Positions 19,690 to 32,326 of a DNA stretch of 32,477 nt are shown here, piece after piece. The DNA is taken from the NCBI GenBank assembly GCA_009602735.1, contig WELA01005182.1:763328-795804 (forward strand). The letters run 5' to 3'. Below the pieces are notes generated by a model that saw only the letters and a program-made list of their open reading frames with translations, had not been told where the DNA came from and searched no databases. The number at the start of each line of letters is the position of its first letter. Position 1 is the first letter of the stretch. This DNA comes from Mesotaenium endlicherianum (Eukaryota; Streptophyta; Zygnematophyceae; Zygnematales; Mesotaeniaceae). The translations under genes and the position numbers were made by a program.

Positions 19690-20192
19690 TGTAGTGATTT
19701 GAGTTATTATATATTAGTATGCATATATTTTAATGTTTTCAAATATATTTGGAGTAGTATTGTGTGGAGTCAAGTGTGAATAGGTACTCTAGTAACTTGG
19801 TTCATGTCCTTTGAACCTTCCAAGGCATTTTCGAAGTTAGAGGAAAGACCTAGAAGAACTCCATGTGGCAAAAGTCAAATGTGCCATTTTTAGGTCAAAA
19901 GGACATGTGTACATTATTCTAGAAAGAGGTGGCAAGTTTTGGGATGTGTTGGGTGCCAACACATCAACATACACCTTCCTAGAAATTACTTATGTAGCAA
20001 GTATATAAACAAGAGCTAGAACATAGAAAGACATGGCAGAATCACTCTTGTACTTGCCAAAATCCAGAAATATATTAACTTTCAAGAAGCCATCTCTCTT
20101 TCAAGAAGCTACCACTTGTGTTCAAAGATCCTTGTCTTGAATAGATAAAGCATTCTGTTTTACTAAGTACTTTATCTATCTGTTTCACTACA
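19690..20192 (+). mobile_element. 3' LTR of the inner chromovirus
   Basis: 503 bp, TGTAGTG to CTACA, preceded by a polypurine tract and followed by the CCGTG duplication. The TATA box is at 20002-20009. Confidence 0.95.
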
Positions 20193-20494
20193 CCGTGCCT
20201 TCATCTTCACGGGCACCGGCGACGCGGGTGTACGCAGCCCCTTCCATATCCGAATCTGGACCCACACCCATGGAAATTGGAGTTATTGAAAGGGACCCCG
20301 CAGCTGCCCAGAAGAGAGGAAGACCCTCCAATGACACTTATGATGCAAGAAACCAGCAAGGAGTGAAAGCAAGACTCTCCCCGGCTGAAAAAGAAGCTCT
20401 CATGATGGCAAGACCATGCCCTTATTCTAAGGAAAAGGGCCATCGTGCACTCTCATGCTCCAAAAAGTTGTCAAAAATCGGACAGCGCCGGTAG
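20193..20494 (+). pseudogene. Outer gag, 3' part
   Basis: This continues the outer gag from 13511 after the nested insert. It aligns with inner gag residues from the PSSSR segment onward. The zinc knuckle is damaged: the second Cys is Ser (CPYS instead of CFYC). After SCSKK the frame leaves the pol frame because this copy has one A fewer than an uninterrupted gag-pol reading would need, and it stops at 20494. Confidence 0.9.
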
Positions 20495-23400
20495 GCCAGG
20501 AGCCTACCACTCCAAGACCCACTTCACGAGAAGACAACAAGCCAAGTGAGGTGGAGACCCCCGTTAAAGACGACGTTCCAACCCCAATGAGTTTGAGAGG
20601 TTACCTTGGAGGAGAGAAGGTCCACATCTTGGTGGATAACGGAGCTCAAGGCAACTTCATCGCTAAAAATTTTGCCACTAAGCACGGTATTACTATGCAA
20701 ACTTCTGACCACGACGAGGAGATTATGATGCTCGACGGATTCTCCTATACTACCCCTTCCAAGAAGACGTACCCCTTGTCACTCTCTATCAAGTCCTTCA
20801 AGGATAGAGTAGTGTTCTCCCCCATGCAATTGGGCATGTACGACGTCATCCTAGGGACACTTTGGTTGACCAAGCACAACCCCCAATTTGATTGGAGGGC
20901 CGGTACTATCAAGATCAAGAATGACATCACTTCAAGAATCTGTCTTTTGCGCGCAATCCAGAATATCCAGACCCAAGACATCAAGAAGCCGGCACACGAG
21001 ATACTATTGTCCGCCCTCCAATTCAAGAGACTTGTGAGGAAGGGACACGAGGTTCTTTTGGCCTTGATCACGCCAAAAGACATCAAGAAAGACATCGAGA
21101 GTCAAGAAGGCAGCCCTCTTCCCAAGGAGATACAAGAAGTCTTCGAGGACTACAAAGATGTATTCTCCCCGGAATTGCCCAAGGGCTTACCCCCCAAAAG
21201 GTGCTTAGACCACAAGATAGAGTTGGAACCCGGAAGCAAGCCCATCTTTCAGCCTACGTTCAAAATGTCATACACGGAGCTAGACGAAGTCAAGAAGCAA
21301 ATCAAGGAGCTACTGGAGCATGGCTTCATTCGACCTAGCAAGTCGCCATTTGGAGCCCCGGTGCTATTTGTCAAGATGAAAGATGGTACTTTGAGGATGT
21401 GTGTGGACTATCGCGCCCTCAACAAGATCGCCATCAAGAATCGATACCCGCTGCCGCGCATGGATGAGCTCATGGACCGGCTGGTTGGAGTCAAGTACTT
21501 CACGAAGATTGACTTACGGAGCGGCTACCACCAGATTCGCATCGCAGAATCGGACATGGAGAAGACGGCATTCAGGACAAGATATGGACATTTTGAGTTC
21601 ATGGTTCTACCATTTGGACTCACCAATGCACCAGCAACTTTCATGACTATAATGAACACCATATTTCAGCCCCTGCTGGACACATTTGTGGTGGTGTTCA
21701 TTGACGACATTCTCATCTACAACAAGACCCTTCAAGAGCATGGAAGACACGTGAAAGAAGTGCTCAAAATCCTGAAGCAAAACAAGCTATTTACAAAAGA
21801 GTCAAAGTGCAAGTTTGCCAAACAAGAAGTGGAGTTCCTAGGTCTCCACGTGACTGCTGATGGCATCAAGATGGACCCCAAGAAGACTACGGTGGTGGAG
21901 GAATGGCCAACCCCCATGACCAAGAAAGAAATCCAATCATTCTTGGGATTTGCCAATTGGAACAGGAGATTCATCCAGAGCTTCTCGCACATAGCAACCC
22001 CTCTCACGGATCTGCTGAAGAAGGACAAGCCATATGTTTGGACCAAGAAAGAGGAAAAAGCGTTCCAACAACTGAAGCAAAGATTGACGACATCCCCGGT
22101 GCTTACACTCCCAAGTCCAAATCCAGATTGGCCCTTCCACGTCATCACCGATGCCTCTTCCTATGCAATAGGAGCAATCCTGCTTCAAGACCAAGGCAAG
22201 GGACTGCAGCCCATCGCCTACGAGTCAAGGAAGCTAAATCCAGTCGAGCAAAATTATACAACCACGGAGCGAGAGGCATTGGCGATTGTACATGCCCGGA
22301 AGGTTTGGCACTGCTACGTTGAAGGACGCAAGGTGCTGGTCACTACGGACCACGAGGCGTTGAAGCACCTCCACACGCAGCGGTGTCTCTCAAGGAGACG
22401 AGCAAGATGGAGTGGATACTTGCAACAATACAACATCACGATTCCGTACCAGCCCGGCTAGGCAAACCCGGCTGACCCCCTCTCAAGACTGCAATTAAAC
22501 GCAGTCATGACATCCCTGAAGACAGATCTGGATGCTCGATTTTCAGCCGCCAATGAAGGAGACCCTTCCTACAAAAACGGAGAAGCAACCTTGGACCCAT
22601 ACAAGAAGCAAGAAGGCAATTATTGGGTGAGGCAAGACACGGGCCAGCGATGTGTTCCTAATGACTTAGACCTCCGGCTCTTGCTTCTACGAGAAGCACA
22701 CGACAACCCTCTTGGAGGACACTTTGGAATCCTAAAGACCACGGGCGTTCTAGCCAGGACTTATTGGTGGCCAGGCATGTCTAAGCAAGTCAAGGAGTAC
22801 TGCAGGAGCTGTGACACATGCCAAAGAGTCAAGCCATCATCTCAAAAGGCGGGAGGACTCCTCCAACCACTACCAATCCACGAAAGACAATGGACGAACA
22901 TCTCAATGGACCTTATCGTGGACCTGCCCGTGACACCTCGAGGCCATAATGGATTACTCACGATGGTGGACAAACATACTAAGATGGCTCATTTTATTCC
23001 CACGACGACTAAGGCTACAGCACCACAACTTGCAAGACTCATCTTTGACAACATCTTCCGACTCCATGGACTACCATCAAGAATTGTGTCGGATAGAGAT
23101 CCAAGATTCACAAGCCATTTTTGGAAAAATCTCTTCAAGAACTTGGGTACATCGCTGGATATGTCTACTGCCTACCACCCACAATCAAATGGGCAAACCG
23201 AGCGTATGAATCGTACCCTAAAGAGCTCTCTAAAGGCCTACGTGTCTACCCTGGAGCCAGACTAGGACGTGTACTTGACCCCCTTAGAGTTTGCCTACAA
23301 CAACACTACGCAGGCCTCTACCCAAGAGTCCCATTCTTCCTCAACTATGGCTTCCATCCGACCACGCCACTGAGCTTCACGGCTGGCCATGATGAAGTAC

Positions 23401-24044
23401 CTGCAGCAACAGATTTTATGGAGACATTAGAAGCAGCCCTTACAGCAGCGGAGAAAGCTCTACAACACGCGCAAGATGCTCAAGCAAGAGTCGCAAACAA
23501 GTCCAGAAGAGAAATTACTTACAGAGTGGGTGACAACGTGTTACTATCATCCAAGAATATTTCTTTAAACAATAGGCCTGCCGGCAGCAAGTTCTCTCCC
23601 AAGTATTTGAGACCCTTCAAGATTATCCAGCAAGTCAACCCCGTTGCTTTCAAGCTAGAACTTCCCCAGACTATGCACATCGACCCCGTATTCCATGCTT
23701 CCTTCTTCAAGCCATATGTGCAACCCGACAACAAGTTCCCAGGACGAGTGACAACCCCACCAGTCCCAACAATAGTGGATGGTCATTTGGCGTACAAAGT
23801 GGAAGACATAGTGGCTATGAGAAATTTTAGGAAACAGCAGCAATACTTGATCGAGTGGAAAGGATATCCAGATTCTGAGAATAGTTGGGTGGCGGCGCAC
23901 TACCTTGACAAAGTTCAGAGAATGCTGACACGCTTCCATGCCGCCAACCCCCATCTTGGTCCAGCCCCAAGTCTCTCTACTAGAATCCCGAATACTTTAG
24001 GGAGGCAGCCTGCCACCATCAAGAAGCAGCAGAAGACCCCTTAG
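20455..24044 (+). pseudogene. Outer pol with chromodomain, broken
   Basis: It aligns along its whole length with the inner pol. Lesions: TAG at 22459-22461 for a Lys after RNase H; TAG at 23263-23265 for a Trp in integrase; a one-base deletion near 23330 that shifts the frame; and TAG at 24042-24044 for a Trp near the end. The protease motif is DNG instead of DSG. The RT motif FIDD, the integrase Asp and Glu residues and the chromodomain are still readable. At Tyr/Phe of the RT GHFE region and Trp of integrase WWPG it keeps the common residues that the inner copy has lost. Confidence 0.93.
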
Positions 24045-24844
24045 AGGCAGCCTGCAAGAACAAGAAAGAGGAAAAATTGACATTAGACACTCTTCTCTTC
24101 TCGCAGTTTCTGAACAGAAAACTAAAATTGCTACTGGTCATAGGTCTTCAGTTAATGATTTCTGGAAATTCACCTAAGTATAGTTTATGAGTAGCCGGTC
24201 ATTTAAAATCCAAGTTTGCCCAATTTGGAGCAGTGGTGAGAGAGATATGATGCTCTGAGTAGAAGGGGGTCACGCTGCTGGCATTAATAGGACAGAATAT
24301 GCCTTCTGACATTGTGCCCTCCCCTGAACTTGGAATGCTTTGAAACTCAAGATTCTGGTAGAACATCTTACAACGCCCATTTTAAGACTTACTTTGCAGA
24401 ATTTGGAGAAGTATAGAAGGACTTGTGATTTTCAGGTTTCTGCACAGATTTGGAGTGCCTACTCTCTCAGCTCTCAACGACACTCCAGAAACTAGAATGC
24501 TCTCAAATTTGGTGACCCGGTAGAGTTCTCCGACGCGGTCCGTCTGGCACTTGAATTTCCAGAGTTGGAGCAGTTCTGTGGACGCTATGAATTTTTGAAC
24601 TCGTGGCAGATTCTGGGCCAACTTGTATAGTTTTCTTTATCATCAAGGAGTAGGCTAGCCAATAAGGTCACACCACCCACGACCTTGCTTAGTCTACCTT
24701 ACATGTGTAGCACCTGACTTGGCGCCTTGGACTAATCCTCTTCATATGTGTGGCATCTGACTTGAAGCTGTTGACTAATCTGCTCTACATGTGTAAGACT
24801 TGACTTGACGCGCCGAGACGTCGCTTTTTCTGTCGGGGGGGTGA
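24045..24844 (+). other. 3' non-coding region and polypurine tract, outer chromovirus
   Basis: It is very similar to 18922-19689 with scattered changes and short deletions. It includes the 43-bp repeat array (from 24701) and the G7 polypurine tract (24835-24841). Confidence 0.8.
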
Positions 24845-25347
24845 TGTAGTAATTTGAGTTATAATATATAAGTTTGCATATATTTTAATGTTTTCAAATA
24901 TATTTGGAGTGATATTGTGTGGATTCAAGTGTGAATAGGTACTCTAGTGACTTGGTTCATGTCCTTTGAACCTTCTTAGGCATTTTCGAAGTTAGAGGAA
25001 GGACCTAGAAGAATTCCATGTGGCAAAAGTCAAATGTGCTATTTTTAGGTCAAAAGGACATGTGTACATTATTCTAGAAAGAGGTGGCAAGTTTTGGGAT
25101 GTGTTGGGTGCCAACACATCAACATGCACCTTCTTAGAAATTACTTATGTAGCAAGTATATAAACAAGAGCAAGAACATAGAAAGACATTCCATAATCAC
25201 TCTAGTACGTGCCAAATTCCAGAAATACATTAACTTTCAAGAAGTCATCTCTCTTTCAAGAAGCTACCACTTATGTTCAAAGATCCTTGTCTTGAATAGA
25301 TAAAGTATTCTATTTTACTAAGTACTTTATCTATCTGTTTCACCACA
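24845..25347 (+). mobile_element. 3' LTR of the outer chromovirus
   Basis: 503 bp, starting TGTAGTAATTTG and ending CCACA. It is more diverged than the inner LTR pair. The TATA box (25157-25164) is present, so outward transcription toward 25348 and the ELIP region is possible in principle. Confidence 0.93.
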
Positions 25348-26127
25348 GAACCAGCTGCATTACCGGAGGGCTTGCTTGCCAATATATTAAGAACTCCAGC
25401 TCATCAGCCCCAAAGTCCTTCTCACCAAGGTCGAGCTCGAGCTTCTGCAGGGAGGTCAAGGCTGCCACCGAGCGAGCGGCAGAGGAGCCACTTGAAAGGA
25501 TCAGGTCTTCCACGAGGCCGACCTACGAACGTAATAATGAGCAAGCGAGAGAGCTGCGGCAGTTTCGCTAGCCATGGCGGCAGCTCCTGCGAAAGGGTCT
25601 CGTTCAAGAGCAGCAATTCATATGTCTTCCGCTGCAGAGCAAGACGCTCCAGAGCCTTGCTCAGACGATGCAGCAACCAGCCAAGGAGAAAGTGCAACTC
25701 CTGACGACGTTGTACAAATGCACAGATCTCTGAAGTTGAGCTACAGGTGCTCGAGGTGAGGGAGGCTCTCGAAATTTGGAGCTCTCAGGTAGGCGTGCGA
25801 CCTTTGCCAGCTGAACCTTCCACATGCTGTTCTTGACTAGCAGGTAAAAGAAGCTGAGCCCCGCCGTAGTTTTGCTGACTAAGAAGAGCGGGAGAGCCTA
25901 CTGCGCCTGTAATGCGTGGCCAAGCTCAGGTCGAAGTGGGTCAATTGAGGCGTCAATTGTGGCAAGTCTTTTCAGGAGCTCCCCCCGATCTCCTTTCGTA
26001 GCTAGGCTGGTCTCCTCTGAGGTGGACATTCGTCACGCTCTCATGCTGCTGCTGTGTGCCAGGGCGGCACCTACACTTGATACATGGGCGTACTATAGTC
26101 GCACTTACACACCAAGTGTCGGCTAGG
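25348..26127 (+). other. Possible decayed coding remnant, Glu/Gln/Arg-rich
   Basis: Several frames contain charged, helix-like stretches such as ATERAAEEPLERIRSS (near 25460-25505) and QTMQQPAKEKVQLLTTLY (near 25665-25715), broken by stops. This resembles a degraded coiled-coil region, perhaps from another transposon. I recognise no family and cannot rule out chance. Confidence 0.2.
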
Positions 26128-27393
26128 TGCGTGTCCAAGCTGGACTTCATTGTCTATGGACGTGCTTACCCGTCCACCCTCTTGCCGTGCCCATACTCAT
26201 CAGCCCTGCATCGAACCTCTTTATTTCCATCCTTTATCCCTTCAAAAAAGTAAGAGGAACGCATGAACATATTGACCCTGTAGGATAGACACGCATAGGA
26301 CAGTGGAAAGCATTCGCACTGAACTATTTTCTTACATACTAGTAAACTAAACTAGTTGCCAATAGGCTGTTTGCAGATCGGTACGGCTTGGCCAACATTT
26401 TTCAAAAAAAAAGTAGGGCCTAAATTGATCGTTGATTAGTCAACGGCTCCTGGACGGGCACAAGCTAGCAGGCGCAAGCAGGCGCAGCTGGGCACGAGTG
26501 TTTCATTCTCAAGGAGGTTTTCTAATATGTTTTAGTCATGGGGGCATAACTGTTGCAAAGTTTTAAGTTTCATTGATTTCTTTCGCCCATATTGCAAGTC
26601 GTGCGCAAAGATTCCTGTCATTGATTAGTTGCCCAGTCTCGAGAGAGAAAATTTAGAAAAACATTGATTTTTGGCGCAAAGGAAAAAGTGTCACAATCGG
26701 CGCCCGAATTTCAAAGGGAGTTATCAGCGCATGGTTCTGGTCATATATTGGGCGCAAAAGACCCGTTCTCCGATAGATCTGGTAGAAAGATGTACCTGGT
26801 ACATCTACACCTTCGTGCGTCCGTACATTGATTTGTATAGCTATTATCTTGTGTCTAACTTTGTCTAACTGGTATTACAGTTAATTAGAGGTTAATAATG
26901 GAAAATGGCAGCTCATGCGCAAATCAGCACAGTCGTGGATCGATGTAAGGTCGACGTGATATGACCTTTTGAGGCACTTCGAGGCACTTGGGAGCTTTTT
27001 TAAGCACGGTGATCAATGACCGACGTACCTGTAACCCGAGGAGCTTGAAACGCTAGCATATGCACAAGTGTTGGGTTCTTCACTGCCTTCATGCACTTTC
27101 ACTGAGAGATGTTAATATTGCAAACGTGTAGAGCATCCGAAAAGAATACGTAGCCATGAGTGAGACCGCCAGAATTAAATACCGCAAGTATGTCCGAGGT
27201 GGCAGTACATGGTCAGTAGAGAGTTCTTGACCAACACCAAAGCCAATGAGAGGCGATCAACACATGCTCAGATGGTTCTTACTTGGCAACTTTTTGAAAA
27301 GTACGAGCAGGCACACTGCTCATAGTGGCTCACAGCAGGCTCACGAGTCACAGCATGCCTCACCAGAAAGTAGCAGGCCGACAGCCTTCTGCA
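26128..27393. other. Intergenic and ELIP upstream region
   Basis: No gene was recognised. ACGT-core words occur (for example CGACGTG near 26952 and CACGTAC near 27432), which in plants can bind light- or ABA-responsive bZIP factors. Their use here is unproven. Confidence 0.5.
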
Positions 27394-27400
27394 TATAAAA
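27394..27400 (+). promoter_or_regulatory. TATA box of the ELIP gene
   Basis: TATAAAA lies 104 bases before the ATG at 27504, leaving a leader of about 75 bases if transcription starts 30 bases downstream. Confidence 0.65.
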
Positions 27401-27503
27401 CCTCGTCCCTGCGGGAAGTGAAACGATATTCACGTACACTACTTTTCCAACTCAAATACTTCATTTTCGATCCACCAGTTCATACTTTAATCAATCAGCA
27501 AAA

Positions 27504-29963
27504 ATGGCCGCCATTGCAGCTCTCTCCAGCACCTCTATTGCCAAGCTCGGCTTGGAGCGCCTCAGCTCATCCGCTTCTGTCTCTTCGAGGTTGGTAGATC
27601 TCATTTTTATGTATCCAAGTTTCTTTTTGCTCGCTCTCAGGCACACGAATGGAGGCCATTTGGCTGGGCTGGGCATCTACTTTTATAATACTATATATGC
27701 CTCCTATATATGCCTCCTGTAGTATCTTTGGCAGTCTGTTGGGGCACGTAACATCATATCAGGCTGTTTGCTCGCTCTCAGGCACACGAATGGAGGCCAT
27801 TTGGCTGGGCTGGGCATCTACTTTTATAATACTATATATGCCTCCTATATATGCCTCCTGTAGTATCTTTGGCAGTCTGTTGGGGCACGTAACATCATAT
27901 CAGGCTGTTTGCTCGCTCTCAGGCACACGAATGGAGGCCATTTGGCTGGGCTGGGCATCTACTTTTATAATACTATATATGCCTCCTATATATGCCTCCT
28001 GTAGTATCTTTGGCAGTCTGTTGGGGCACGTAACATCATATCAGGCTGTTAGACTCTTTTGGTTTTGATATGCTGACTCCGGGTGCATTTGTATCTGTGT
28101 TACAGGCCAGCAATCGCCCTGGCGGCACCTTCGCGTGGCCTCAAGCTCAAGGGCGTGCGCTGCCAGGCTCAGAATGACCCCCTTGGACAGGTACTCACCT
28201 TGGTAGAAATATTATCACTGCTCATTGAATAAATGGATCAATACTGGACAAAGAACATACACAGTACGCTACTCCACACGTTATACTGCGTAGCATCCAT
28301 GCAAACTCTAGTTGCCAACAATGAAGCTTTCCAAAGAAAGAGAGGAAACACCTTTTGGGCTGTCTTGAACTCAAAAAAGGAAGGGCATACATTTTGGGTT
28401 ATCTTCAACTCCGTATCTTCATAGTAGTAGTATTGTTTGGCTGGTAGACTTTACGCCTTTCACAAATTCTTAAAGATTGTGATCAGGATTTGATTAAGGT
28501 TCGATATACTTTGAAGTTGAAAAATGTGGCAAATATGAGTTGTGGCTAGCAGTGAGGAACAGGTTACACATGTGACGCTGTGACCAGGGGTGGGTTGGCG
28601 GGCTGGGGTGACCACGGAAGAAAGTAGTAAGATCTGTTTTCGTTATTGTTACTTAATTATGTATCATACTAATATGGAAATCAAGCAGGAATAATTGCGA
28701 TAATTATCAAAGATGGCATGAGTATGATGCCAGTGAGTGTTCATTGAAATAACACTTCTTTCATGGAGCAGGTCAAGGATGCCGTGTCCGGCACTAAGGT
28801 CAACGTCACTGAGGCTGACGTGAAGAAGAACGAGGCTGAGGACAACTCAGAAACCAAGTCAGTGTTCGGAACCAAGCCAGTGAGCGGATCCCCCTACCCC
28901 CGCACCGAGTCTGAGAGACGCCCCGAGACCGGAAACACATCCTTCGGATCCATCATGTCCTTTGATGGCCCCGGCCCCGAGACCATCAACGGCCGCCTGG
29001 TATGTTGCTGTTCCCTGTCATGTGTTCATGATAATGTGGCAAACCTTCAGTTTTGAAGTGGTCTGGCGTTTGCTGTTTTGTTTGCATCTTTAGTCAATAT
29101 GTGCGTCTGGGCTGAATGACAGAGGATAGGTGGAGCGGTAGACAAATACGTGAGCAAATATGTTGCTGGGGCTCATCTGAGTGGGTGCAAAAGACATGCT
29201 TGTGTACACAAAAAAAGGGTGCCTAATATGGTATGGTAGATTTTCTAGGTGGATACTGAAGAGGGAACTGTGCAATTAGTTCACTCAGGTGTTGCATGGT
29301 GTAAGTCTTATTTCTCGCACATCTATGTTACAATCTGCTAATCTCCATGGATCATTTTTGAGATGCAAATCTTCATTGTCAGGGGTGTTTATACTCCATC
29401 ACTGTGGGGAAAGGATTTTGACATGGTTTTTAAATCTGCTGTTTTGCTGATTGCAGGCTATGCTGGGGTGTGCATGGGCCCTTGTTGCCGAGAAGGTCTC
29501 TGGTTTGAGGATTGTGGACCAGGTCACGGCATCAAACAGCAACGGGTTCTACTGGCTGGCCATTGCCACCAACATCACCATCATTGCCTCCCTCATCCCC
29601 ATCTTCCAGGGAGAGAGCCCCGACAGCCGCAAGTATGTTCTGACACATACCATCTGTCACCTCTCGTGTGCATGCTACAAAACTCACTTTGGTGTTTTGC
29701 ATTTGTTTTTCTGTCCAACTGCAAGGACAAAAGTTCTTTTGAAAACATGTACCTTGAGGCAACTATATTTGAGACAACCTCATATACAATTGACACAGAC
29801 GCTTTGATTTAAGCTTGTTTACTGATTGCAATTGCCCGCTGGTGTGCATTGCAGGAATGGCCCCTTCACAGCCCAGGCTGAGAGGTGGAACGGTCGCATT
29901 GCCATGATTGGCTTTGCTGGTCTCCTCGCCTTTGAGCAGTTTGCTGGCCGCCCCTTCTTCTAA
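27504..29963 (+). CDS. Early light-induced protein (ELIP), five exons, 227 residues
   Basis: This is a stress- and high-light-induced thylakoid protein of the light-harvesting superfamily, thought to bind free chlorophyll and carotenoids and limit photo-oxidative damage. Exons: 27504-27589, 28106-28190, 28772-28999, 29457-29632, 29855-29963; all introns are GT-AG and the spliced frame is continuous. Residues 1 to about 50 are Ser/Ala-rich with basic residues, like a chloroplast transit peptide. Residues 58-125 are a charged stromal stretch. Helix 1 (about 127-147) and helix 3 (about 201-220) each carry the chlorophyll-binding pattern: E127, N130, G131, R132, AM; and E201, N204, G205, R206, AM. 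Helix 2 spans about 163-183. The protein ends FAGRPFF. Length and three-helix layout fit ELIPs. A TATA box lies upstream. Intron 1 carries a 141-bp tandem triplication. A broken paralog lies about 18 kb upstream. Confidence 0.94.
27626..28050 (+). repeat. Three tandem 141-bp repeats in ELIP intron 1
   Basis: Each unit starts TTTGCTCGCTCTCAGGCAC and ends ATATCAGGCTG; starts are at 27626, 27767 and 27908. I see no mismatch between the copies. Because 141 is divisible by three, a repetitive 139-residue frame (27649-28068) runs through the array; it lies in an intron and is not a gene. Confidence 0.93.
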
Positions 29964-32083
29964 GCTGTGCAATAGAAAATATATTTAACCAAACTTCCTG
30001 GTAGTGTGTTATCTGTGTAGCAGTATATATTCCACAAGCTCTGTATCATTAGTGTAAAATACAGGAAAAATCCTGGATCATGTATTATATATACGTTGAA
30101 GAAAAGATAAATTCTTCCTCATCTCACTTTTATTTCTCCAAGCACCTACAGAAAGGTGTCCTAATAATGGATTACCTGCTACCACTGACTGATTGCTGCT
30201 GTTAAACTGTGTTCCCCTATTATTTGTGACTGGTTTTCACTGTCCCTAACTACTTGTTCCTCGTCTTCTTTGAATGGTGTACACATTGTATGACTGTCCT
30301 ACTTTAGCATCCGACTTACAGTGAACTACTTCAGTGTGCATTTGAGATACGCTGTCTGTCTGTGAAGATTATTGAGAAACATAGTTACCCTTGTCTTAGC
30401 TTTGACCCATATGTGCAATAGTGACAAGTAAGCATGTATTTGTGTGCAGATCATATACTACTCTTTAAGTGTGCTATCAACAGTTCTTAAGCAATGCCCC
30501 TGCTTATTAAACGCTAGGGCTTAAAACCACAAAAACTCTCATGGGCAAATGACTATTTTGACGCCTCCATCAAATTAAAAGGATATGTAGCTGGTGTGCA
30601 TGTTTGATCAATTTTTGTGTAGCATGTATCCACAAACATAAAACCACAACGAATTGCCCACAAGAGGAAGACGTGACGGAAGGGTGAATGCTGGTGATTT
30701 AGTTGATGTACTACTAAATGCACTTCATATACTTTTTGTAGATTACAAGCAAAATCTGAAGTTATCCATAGAAATGGACATAAATGTTTTCTCCTGAGTG
30801 ACACTGTAAAAGTTATAGGGCTCAGAGGGTGACGAAGGAATGGGGGCGAGGGACTGCGAGATGTCGCCCTCCTATGCGGAATGGGAATGGGGGGGATCGG
30901 GTTAGGGTAATATGAGGGTCCAATTAGGGTTGATGACCCCCCCTCTAGGGGTTTGACATAGTGCTCTGGTTGGTTCCAGGGGATTTTTGCCCCTGGTAGG
31001 AGGAATCGCCCGTTTTCTCGTTCGCCCTCGAAATTGAGACTTGAAACCTACCTGATATGGTAACAAAGAACAACATATCCCTGGGGTTGTTGGTGCTGCT
31101 GTGAAATTAAGTTTAATATATTCTAGGGACGCAGTGCACAGGTAAGTGAAAGCTTGTGATGAAGTAACCAGGATATGGCAAACGGACTGAAAAGGTTGAT
31201 GGGAGTGACTGTTCATGCTATTGTACGCTCCCAGTATCTTGCAATTGCGCCAATCTACATTTGCCTGAAAGAGAGTCGGCAGTAGGTGCCCTAAATGTGA
31301 CATTAGAAAAATCAGCATGTCACATCCTAAAGACAGCTACAGAATTCTTTAACCGGTCACATCATTCAAACTAAGACTTGTCTAATTGTACTTCAAATTT
31401 TAGGTCGATATGCTTCCGATGCCTTCATGAAAGGCCTAGCTCAAGAAAATAAATAAGAGCCCCTACAATATGGTGGTGTGGTCTACAGTGAGCACTATTG
31501 TACAATAGGCAGGGCAGGGCCTACCCCTAAATTGAATGTGTCAAAATTGTCCGAGATGTAGACCTGAAAAGAATGAAAGAATATTGCAACTTTGAGATCC
31601 CTACAGAGTTTCGGGGCAGGCCGTTGTTCTACCCGTACTTCTGTACGTGCTCCGGCGTCACAGGGCAGCTTGTTGGCGCCGGCAGAGCTCGCCGCGTTGT
31701 CATGGCCTCTGCGAGCTGCCCTTGCCTGCATGATGGAAGAACAAAGCTCATCCAATTTTTTGTCAATTGCAGGTAATGACTGGTAGGATACTTGATCTTC
31801 ATCTTTTATTTTAATCTTGTTCCTGGAGTGTTAACCAGGAAACGGAAGAAAGGGAGGCGGAGAGAGAGGATGTAGATTAAGTCCTGCACATTCACATTCT
31901 TATTGCCCAACCGGCGACCTTCAGCTACGCGATGCTTGCACAGCGTCCTCGCAGCCGCTTCAGAAGACAGCTCAGACAAACACATTCACGGACACAAACC
32001 ACGTGGTACGCGTCCTCGCTTAGTCATTGCCCACAGCTCGACTTCATCCTCCAAATTCCTAACACAAAACCTCTGATGCAGAT
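29964..32083. other. Intergenic, no gene recognised
   Basis: ELIP 3' flank followed by AT-rich sequence. A GC-richer block at about 30830-31050 contains runs of G and C and a frame on the minus strand (30902-31318) with no known domain. Nothing else supportable was seen. Confidence 0.5.
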
Positions 32084-32326
32084 TTGCAAGCCGGAACGTC
32101 CGCTGCCATCTCCTCCACCCAACTCATGCGCGCTTCCATTCCCTTCCCAGCCTGTAAATCTCGAGCAGTCTTCAAGAGCTGCTTCTTCTTTTCTGGCATC
32201 TCCTTACTGTGCAAGCTGCTGCCCCTGCTGAACCTGTACCTTCTTCACAGGGCCAGGGCTTGGGGATGGAGAAGCAAACGACATGGCACGTGTGTGGCAG
32301 ATGGCACAGGTAGAGTACGCACCTGA
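32084..32326 (+). other. Transit-peptide-like reading frame, doubtful
   Basis: The frame reads TSAAISSTQLMRASIPFP and then a basic and hydrophobic stretch, which resembles the N-terminus of a plastid-targeted protein. It has no upstream ATG before a TAA at 32060, and the first ATG is internal (32126). No mature domain follows before the stop. It may be the start of a gene continuing by splicing beyond the window, a relic, or chance. Confidence 0.15.

Larger units (their letters stand above)
13512..20192 (+). mobile_element. Inner (younger) complete chromovirus of family A, 6.7 kb
   Basis: Order: LTR (503 bp), primer site, gag, pol (protease, reverse transcriptase, RNase H, integrase, chromodomain), 3' non-coding region, polypurine tract, LTR (503 bp). 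The order RT before integrase and the C-terminal chromodomain define a Ty3/gypsy chromovirus. The two LTRs differ at about seven positions by eye, which suggests a fairly recent insertion. It lies in the same orientation inside gag of an older relative. Gag and pol are open but in different frames. Confidence 0.96.
12232..25347 (+). mobile_element. Outer (older) chromovirus of family A, split by a nested copy
   Basis: Order: 5' LTR (12232-12575), primer site, broken gag, then at 13511 a 6.7 kb copy of the same family, then the rest of gag from 20193, broken pol, a 3' non-coding region and the 3' LTR (24845-25347). Without the insert it is about 6.4 kb. The gag sequence on either side of the insert joins exactly when one CCGTG is removed, matching the continuous gag of the inner copy around 15026-15060. 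The element's own flanks (AATGAC before, GAACC after) show no target duplication. It carries many stops and indels, so it is dead. Confidence 0.93.

Noticed and set aside
27649..28068. A 139-residue repetitive open frame
   Set aside because: It lies within ELIP intron 1 and exists only because the 141-bp repeat unit is a multiple of three.
30895..30910. Telomere-like GGGTTAGGG
   Set aside because: Only a single partial unit; no tandem array.
30902..31318. Minus-strand 138-residue frame
   Set aside because: No recognisable domain and low-complexity composition in part; not enough to call a gene.
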